DNA from: Atlantibacter subterraneus
GTDB taxonomy: Bacteria; Pseudomonadota; Gammaproteobacteria; Enterobacterales; Enterobacteriaceae
Direction of reading: 5' to 3'
Assembly (NCBI RefSeq): GCF_007570865.1
Contig: NZ_VLPS01000007.1
Location: 124,001 to 188,000, forward strand
DNA: 64,000 bases
This document shows, one piece after another, positions 59,469-64,000 of the stretch (its first letter is position 1; every line of letters begins with the position of its first letter). A model generated the notes under the pieces. It had not been told where the DNA came from and did no database searches. It saw only the letters and a list, made by a program, of their open reading frames with translations. The translations under genes and the position numbers were made by a program.

Positions 59469-60656
59469 TCAGGCTATGCGCCCGAAACCAGCCTCCAGAT
59501 CGGCAATGAGATCTTCGACGTTCTCAAGGCCGATGTGAACGCGAACCAACGTGCCGTCGAAATCGACGCGGCTGTCCGGACGGATGGCGGCGATCTCTTC
59601 AGGTTGGTTGGCAAGAATAAGCGATTCGAAGCCGCCCCAGGAATAGGCCATGCCGAAATAATTGAAATTATCGAGATACGCCGCAAACTCGGTCTCGGTG
59701 AGGCGTTTTTTCAGGATAAAAGAGAATAAACCGCTGCTGCCGAGGAAATCGCGTTTCCAGAATTCGTGGCCTTTACTGCCGGGCAGCGCCGGATGATTCA
59801 CGCGCGCCACTTGCGGATGCGCCGCCAGCCATTCAGCGACCTTCAGGCTGCTTTCATGATGCTGACGCAACCGCACCGCCAGCGTGCGTAAACCGCGGCT
59901 GGTCATATAGGCGGTATCGGCATCCAGCATCTGGCCCATCAGATAGGCGTTTTCCCGCAGTTGCGCCCAGGTGCGCGCATTGGCGACCGCGGTGCCCACC
60001 ATGCCGTCGGAATGGCCGATCAGGTATTTGGTGCCCGCCTGAATCGAAATATCAATCCCGAAATCCAGCGCCTTAAACAGCACGCCCGCCGCCCAGGTGT
60101 TATCGATCATGATAATCGCCTCAGGCGCGACGCGGCGTACGGCGGCGACAATCGCCGGGACATCGTGCACTTCCATGGTGATGGAGCCGGGCGATTCCAG
60201 AAACACGATTCGGGTGTTCGGCTGGATCAGGTCCGCAATCCCCGCGCCGATCAGCGGGTCGAACCAGCTGGTGGTTACGCCGAGTTTGCCAAGGATTTTC
60301 GTGCAGAAGTCCTGTGTCGGCTCATAAGCGGTGTTAGTCACCAGTACGTGATCGCCCTGTTCGACAAATGCCAGAATGGTATTCGCCACCGCCGCCGCGC
60401 CGCAGGGGAACAGCGCGCAGCCCGCACCGCCTTCCAGCTCGCACATCGCTTCCTGAAGCGAGAAGTGGGTCAGGGTGCCACGCCGCCCGTAAAACAGTTC
60501 GCCGGACGCCCGCCCTGCGGTAGCGGCTTTTTTGGCGGCCACGCTGTCAAACACCAGTGACGACGCGCGTTGGATCACGCTATTCACTGAGCCCTGGGTA
60601 TAACGTTTGCTGCGGCCGGCATTGACCAGCGCGGTTTCGATGTGCGGTTTTGTCAT
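59469..60656 (-). CDS. metC: Cystathionine beta-lyase
   Basis: PLP enzyme that splits cystathionine to homocysteine, pyruvate and ammonia in methionine synthesis. It has 395 residues, as in E. coli, from the ATG at 60656; the frame open to 60692 is rejected because MetJ boxes overlap it. The PLP Lys lies in [16 protein letters not shown], and the substrate-site [13 protein letters not shown] and [18 protein letters not shown] are typical. Divergent from exbB with about 240 bp between starts. Three tandem MetJ boxes upstream imply repression by MetJ-SAM. Confidence 0.98.
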   Translation of the reverse strand: MTKPHIETALVNAGRSKRYTQGSVNSVIQRASSLVFDSVAAKKAATAGRASGELFYGRRGTLTHFSLQEAMCELEGGAGCALFPCGAAAVANTILAFVEQGDHVLVTNTAYEPTQDFCTKILGKLGVTTSWFDPLIGAGIADLIQPNTRIVFLESPGSITMEVHDVPAIVAAVRRVAPEAIIMIDNTWAAGVLFKALDFGIDISIQAGTKYLIGHSDGMVGTAVANARTWAQLRENAYLMGQMLDADTAYMTSRGLRTLAVRLRQHHESSLKVAEWLAAHPQVARVNHPALPGSKGHEFWKRDFLGSSGLFSFILKKRLTETEFAAYLDNFNYFGMAYSWGGFESLILANQPEEIAAIRPDSRVDFDGTLVRVHIGLENVEDLIADLEAGFGRIA

Positions 60657-60674
60657 CTGAGCGGGATCCTGTTT

Positions 60675-60698
60675 ATACGTCTGGATGTCCATACGTTA
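60675..60698 (-). promoter_or_regulatory. Three tandem MetJ boxes upstream of metC
   Basis: Reading the minus strand, adjoining 8-mers TAACGTAT, GGACATCC and AGACGTAT match the MetJ consensus AGACGTCT in 5, 5 and 7 of 8 positions. They lie just upstream of the metC start and help fix it at 60656. Confidence 0.75.
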
Positions 60699-60818
60699 TC
60701 ACGGTTAGCGGTCAGGGTTTCTTCAACAAACAGTAAAAAGTTAAAAAATATTCTGCTGATTCGATTTACTGCGTAAGCGCAAGGAAAATCGCGCCTTTTT
60801 CCGACACTATGCAAATAC

Positions 60819-60838
60819 TAATGAGAACTACTATCAAT
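60819..60838 (+). promoter_or_regulatory. Candidate Fur box upstream of exbB
   Basis: TAATGAGAACTACTATCAAT resembles a Fur site on both strands (AATGAGAA...TATCAAT). It lies about 60-80 bp upstream of the exbB GTG, where iron control is known in E. coli. By eye only. Confidence 0.5.
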
Positions 60839-60897
60839 TCGATGATGTTTTGATATTATTAGCAGCAGTTTTGTGATTTTTGTCCTGGAGATACAGA

Positions 60898-61629
60898 GTG
60901 GGTAATGAGTTGATGCAGACGGATCTCTCCGTCTGGGGTATGTATCAGCACGCTGATATCGTGGTGAAAATGGTGATGATTGGCCTGATCCTGGCCTCCG
61001 TCGTGACCTGGGCGATCTTCTTTAGCAAAAGCGCTGAACTGATTAGCCAGAAACGCCGCCTTAAGCGCGAGCAGCAGCTGTTAGCGAAAGCCCGTTCCCT
61101 GAACGACGCCAGCGAAATTTCCGCCTCCTTCCACGGCAAAAGTCTCAGCACCACGTTGATTAACGAAGCCCAGGATGAGCTTGAGCTCTCCGAAGGCAGC
61201 GAAGACAACGAAGGGATTAAAGAGCGTACCGGTTTCCGCCTTGAGCGCCGCGTTGCGGCAATTGGCCGTCATATGGGCCGCGGCAACGGTTACCTCGCCA
61301 CCATCGGCGCGATTTCCCCGTTCGTGGGTCTGTTCGGCACCGTCTGGGGCATCATGAACAGCTTTATCGGTATTGCCCAGACGCAAACCACTAACCTCGC
61401 GGTTGTGGCGCCAGGCATCGCGGAAGCGCTGCTGGCGACGGCGATCGGTCTGGTGGCCGCTATCCCGGCGGTGGTGATTTACAACATCTTCGCGCGTATG
61501 ATCGGCAGCTACAAAGCTACGCTGGGCGATGTCGCCGCGCAGGTCCTGCTGCTGCAAAGCCGCGATCTGGATCTGAATGCTTCTTCTGCGCGCCCGGTGC
61601 GTACCGCTCAGAAATTACGTGTAGGTTAA
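60898..61629 (+). CDS. exbB: TonB-system energy transducer ExbB
   Basis: Inner-membrane proton-channel pentamer that, with ExbD, powers TonB. It has 243 residues (E. coli 244) from a GTG at 60898, after CTGGAG, giving MGNELMQTDLSVWGMYQ. Three transmembrane helices: IVVKMVMIGLILASVVTWAI, TIGAISPFVGLFGTVWGI and EALLATAIGLVAAIPAVVIY. Six bases upstream of exbD; together they energise the FoxA-like receptor at 16.2 kb and other TonB-dependent transporters. Confidence 0.98.
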   Translation: MGNELMQTDLSVWGMYQHADIVVKMVMIGLILASVVTWAIFFSKSAELISQKRRLKREQQLLAKARSLNDASEISASFHGKSLSTTLINEAQDELELSEGSEDNEGIKERTGFRLERRVAAIGRHMGRGNGYLATIGAISPFVGLFGTVWGIMNSFIGIAQTQTTNLAVVAPGIAEALLATAIGLVAAIPAVVIYNIFARMIGSYKATLGDVAAQVLLLQSRDLDLNASSARPVRTAQKLRVG

Positions 61630-61635
61630 TGCCCT

Positions 61636-62061
61636 ATGGCAATGCGTCTTAACGAAAACCTCGACGACAACGGCGAAATGCATGAAATCAACGTCACGCC
61701 GTTTATCGACGTGATGTTGGTCCTGCTGATTATCTTTATGGTGGCCGCGCCGCTGGCGACGGTTGACGTCAAAGTGAACCTGCCGGCCTCCACCAGCCAG
61801 CCGCAGCCGCGCCCGGAAAAACCGATTTACGTGTCGGTGAAAGCGGATAAATCGATGTTCCTTGGCAATGAGCCGATTACCGAGGAGACTATGATCGCGC
61901 AGCTCGACGCGCTGACGGAAGGCAAGAAAGACACCACGGTGTTTTTCCGCGCGGATAAAACCGTTGATTACGAAACCATGATGAAAGTAATGGATACCCT
62001 GCACCAGGCGGGATACCTGAAAATTGGTTTAGTCGGCCAGGAAACCGCGAAAGCGAAGTGA
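61636..62061 (+). CDS. exbD: TonB-system energy transducer ExbD
   Basis: 141 residues, single N-terminal membrane helix (NVTPFIDVMLVLLIIFMVAA) bearing the conserved Asp required for proton-driven TonB energisation (IDVMLV). The periplasmic domain follows (about 45-141, KPIYVSVKADKSMFLGNE). It is co-transcribed with exbB (6 bp gap) and ends at an intrinsic terminator convergent with yghA. Confidence 0.98.
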   Translation: MAMRLNENLDDNGEMHEINVTPFIDVMLVLLIIFMVAAPLATVDVKVNLPASTSQPQPRPEKPIYVSVKADKSMFLGNEPITEETMIAQLDALTEGKKDTTVFFRADKTVDYETMMKVMDTLHQAGYLKIGLVGQETAKAK

Positions 62062-62073
62062 TTTCCGGGCGTT

Positions 62074-62104
62074 AAAAAAGGCGTGGCGAAGACCACGCCT
62101 TTTT
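62074..62104. terminator. Bidirectional terminator between exbD and yghA
   Basis: AGGCGTGG (62079-62086) / CCACGCCT (62093-62100) flanked by A5 and T6 tracts. Confidence 0.9.
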
Positions 62105-62116
62105 GTTGCCTGCGGC

Positions 62117-63013
62117 TTAGCCTAAATGCTCGCCGCCGGTCACGCCGTGGACTTCCGCCGTCACGTAGCTGGATTCCTGGCTGGCCAGATAAACATAAAT
62201 CGGTGCCAGCTCGGCGGGTTGGCCCGCACGTTTCATCGGCGTCTGCTTACCGAATTCCGGCAGTTTCTCCTGCGGCTGCCCGCCGCAAATTTGTAGCGCG
62301 GTCCAGATGGGGCCTGGCGCGACACAGTTGACGCGAATACCTTTCTCGGCGATCTGCTTCGCCAGCCCGCGCGTGAAGTTAAGGATCGCGGCTTTGGTGG
62401 ACGCATAATCCAGCAGGTGTGGGCTTGGCTGATACGCCTGAATCGAGGACGTGGTGATAATGCTCGCGCCGGGTTTCAGGTGCGGCAGCGCCTGTTGGGT
62501 TATCCAGAAGAGTGCGAACACGTTGACCGCATAGGTTTTGGTGAACTGCTCGCTGGTGATTTCCGCGATATCCTGCACGGCGACCTGTTTACCGGCCACC
62601 AGCGCCAGAATGTCCAGCCCGCCCAGCGCTTTCACCGCCTGGTCCACCAGGCTGCGGGCAAACGTCTCATCGCTCAAATCGCCGGGGATCAGCACCGCTT
62701 TACGCCCGGCCTCTTCAATCAGCTTTTTCACCGCTTCGGCGTCTTCCTGCTCGTCGGGCAGATAGTTCAGCACTACATCAGCGCCTTCACGCGCGTAAGC
62801 GATGGCCGCCGCGCGCCCGATGCCCGAGTCGCCGCCGGTAACCAGCGCTTTACGATCCTTAAGGCGGCCCGAACCAACATAGCTTTTCTCGCCGCAGTCG
62901 GGGACCGGATCCATCTTCGCCTGGATGCCCGGAACAGGCTGGCGCTGCTTCGGGTATTCGCCGGTGTAATACTGGGTGGTGGGGTCCTGAATGTGGGTTT
63001 GATCGTTAGCCAT
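62117..63013 (-). CDS. yghA: Short-chain dehydrogenase YghA
   Basis: 298 residues (about 294 in E. coli). Rossmann motif [21 protein letters not shown] and catalytic Ser-Tyr-Lys in [10 protein letters not shown] and [14 protein letters not shown] identify a classical SDR of the YghA/glucose-dehydrogenase-like group; GVTGGEHLG ends the protein. E. coli YghA reduces isatin-like and other aldehydes/ketones with NADPH or NADH. It starts after GGAGATCCC. Natural substrate unknown. It is the last core gene of the window. Confidence 0.95.
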   Translation of the reverse strand: MANDQTHIQDPTTQYYTGEYPKQRQPVPGIQAKMDPVPDCGEKSYVGSGRLKDRKALVTGGDSGIGRAAAIAYAREGADVVLNYLPDEQEDAEAVKKLIEEAGRKAVLIPGDLSDETFARSLVDQAVKALGGLDILALVAGKQVAVQDIAEITSEQFTKTYAVNVFALFWITQQALPHLKPGASIITTSSIQAYQPSPHLLDYASTKAAILNFTRGLAKQIAEKGIRVNCVAPGPIWTALQICGGQPQEKLPEFGKQTPMKRAGQPAELAPIYVYLASQESSYVTAEVHGVTGGEHLG

Positions 63014-63099
63014 AAGGGATCTCCATCAGTAGAAAATTCCCTTTAAGGATAGTGCCCGGCCATAAGTTTTCAGGCGGATTCGGGATATTCCTGAATATA

Positions 63100-63549
63100 T
63101 CAGTGATTAGTGGGTGGAGCAGGCGGAACGGCTGCGTCGGGCCCGGCAGGCGATATTTCCTCTGGCGGAAGGGTCGGGACGGTATGGGTTTTATACTGTT
63201 TTTCAGCAAGCTGGCGGCTCATCATAAGTGTGGCGGCTTCGTCGGTTTTGCATTGCTGATAGCGCGCTTCAATCTGCGCTTCCAGCTCGTTTTTCAGCGT
63301 GGGATTTTTTTTCATGATGGCGCAAAGCACGGCACCGTAGATCTCTTCTTTGACCCTGAGCGCGTAAATTTCCCGGCGGTTTTGCCACTTCAACTGCACC
63401 AGCGCGGCAGGGATGGCGACTTCCTGGGTATAGTACGCAATGTCATTATTACGAATATCAATCAGCGCCTGTCTGTTTTGACTTAATATAAATTTTTGTT
63501 CTTCTTGCTTATCCAAAGTAAAATATTTTTCGGTTTCCTGTTTTTCCAT
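63100..63549 (-). CDS. Protein of unknown function, distal gene of a coupled pair
   Basis: 149 residues. Begins MEKQETEKYFTLDKQEEQKF and is rich in Glu, Gln, Lys and Ala helices (about 25-115). It ends with a Pro/Ala-rich tail (PPEEISPAGPDAAVPP). No membrane segment, no motif I recognise. Its ATG is three bases from the stop of the upstream gene, so the two are translationally coupled. The region is distinctly richer in A+T than yghA and shows no match to E. coli at this place, so it is accessory. I can say nothing about function beyond a soluble helical protein; operon continues toward the window edge. Confidence 0.7.
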   Translation of the reverse strand: MEKQETEKYFTLDKQEEQKFILSQNRQALIDIRNNDIAYYTQEVAIPAALVQLKWQNRREIYALRVKEEIYGAVLCAIMKKNPTLKNELEAQIEARYQQCKTDEAATLMMSRQLAEKQYKTHTVPTLPPEEISPAGPDAAVPPAPPTNH

Positions 63550-63552
63550 TGT

Positions 63553-63957
63553 TTATTTATCCCCTAATTGATAAAAAACAGGCTCCGTTGATTCGCGAGT
63601 AATAAGATTAAGCCAAATTTTCTTACCCTGATCGTTTATCAACGTCGTTTGCTCATGAATTAATTGGCTGATCTCTTCCGGGCTTATTTTCTGTTGTTCG
63701 AGAAGAGTATTAAGCACTTGCGCAAAGCTATCAATTTTAGCCGCACAGAACAGGCGCTCTTTAATGTGGCGGTCGCGCTCCTCAAGTAACGCATGACTCC
63801 GTTGCCCCGCCAATGAAGTCCGGCTTAAAATATCTTTCTCGTGCTCTCTGATATCAGGTATTCCTTGAGTGAAATTTTCATCTGCGCTGTCGGGCTGCGG
63901 CGGGGTAGCAGGCGTAGAAATAACGTAACGCGCCGCCACGAGATAATCGGGCAACAT
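63553..63957 (-). CDS. Protein of unknown function, proximal gene of a coupled pair
   Basis: 134 residues from the ATG at 63957, which follows AAGGAAATTATATC. N terminus MLPDYLVAARYVISTPATPP is followed by a polar low-complexity segment, then helical heptads (HALLEERDRHIKERLFCAAK, FAQVLNTLLEQQKISPEEIS). It ends IWLNLITRESTEPVFYQLGD. Soluble; no known family is recognised. The gene precedes its coupled partner at 63549. Upstream genes lie outside the window, so whether this belongs to a larger accessory operon cannot be judged. Confidence 0.7.
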   Translation of the reverse strand: MLPDYLVAARYVISTPATPPQPDSADENFTQGIPDIREHEKDILSRTSLAGQRSHALLEERDRHIKERLFCAAKIDSFAQVLNTLLEQQKISPEEISQLIHEQTTLINDQGKKIWLNLITRESTEPVFYQLGDK

Positions 63958-64000
63958 GATATAATTTCCTTATACTTCAGTTTGTTACGGTTGTGGCTTT

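Noticed and set aside
59961-60560. 199-residue frame antisense to metC
   Set aside because: Fully inside metC, without start signals or homology.

Overview
The window is chromosomal DNA from a member of the Enterobacteriaceae. From about 19 kb to 63 kb the gene order and the protein lengths match the Escherichia coli backbone closely: ileX-mug-rpoD-dnaG-rpsU/tsaD-plsY-folB-uppP-cca-ygiM-ygiF-glnE-hldE-ubiK-ribB-zupT-ygiD-ygiC-ygiB-tolC-nudF-yqiB-cpdA-yqiA-parE-ygiN-mdaB-parC-plsC-ftsP-ygiQ-dkgA-yqhD-yqhC-yghB-metC-exbB-exbD-yghA. Differences from E. coli K-12 (no qseBC/ygiW block between mdaB and parC, a lipoprotein gene where yqhG/yqhH would be, and a large accessory segment beyond ileX) point to another genus of the family. 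I cannot name the genus from sequence alone.

Region 1 (1 to about 13.9 kb) is the most interesting part. It is a glycyl-radical-enzyme bacterial microcompartment (BMC) locus of the 1,2-propanediol (GRM3-like) type. It encodes a truncated acetate kinase, a PduA-like hexamer, a PduB-like trimer, a PduP-like CoA-acylating aldehyde dehydrogenase with a putative N-terminal encapsulation peptide, a GrpU-type iron-sulphur shell protein, a DJ-1/PfpI protein, a B12-independent diol dehydratase, its radical-SAM activase and an unrecognised polytopic membrane protein. On the opposite strand lie a second S-adenosylmethionine synthetase (MetK paralogue) paired with a BMC hexamer bearing a long disordered tail, and a two-component system whose kinase carries a PocR-type sensor. 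The working model is that the kinase senses the diol and the AraC-type response regulator activates the operons. The MetK paralogue would supply SAM for the activase, the dehydratase makes propanal inside the shell, and the aldehyde dehydrogenase plus acetate kinase route gives ATP. The shell vertex protein, phosphotransacylase and alcohol dehydrogenase are not in the window and presumably lie to the left.

Region 2 (about 14.2 to 19 kb) is an iron-uptake accessory block. It has two small membrane/secreted ORFs, an AraC-family regulator, and a FoxA/FhuA-type TonB-dependent siderophore receptor with candidate Fur boxes. A yoaC-like gene and the tRNA-Ile2 gene follow, and the 3' end of the tRNA faces the accessory DNA.

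Region 3 (19 to 63 kb) is the conserved core. It holds the macromolecular-synthesis operon, cell-envelope and cofactor genes, the FMN riboswitch of ribB, the topoisomerase IV genes, the yqhC/yqhD/dkgA aldehyde-detoxification cluster, metC with tandem MetJ boxes, and exbBD. Region 4 (63.1 kb to the end) starts another accessory stretch with two coupled genes of unknown function.
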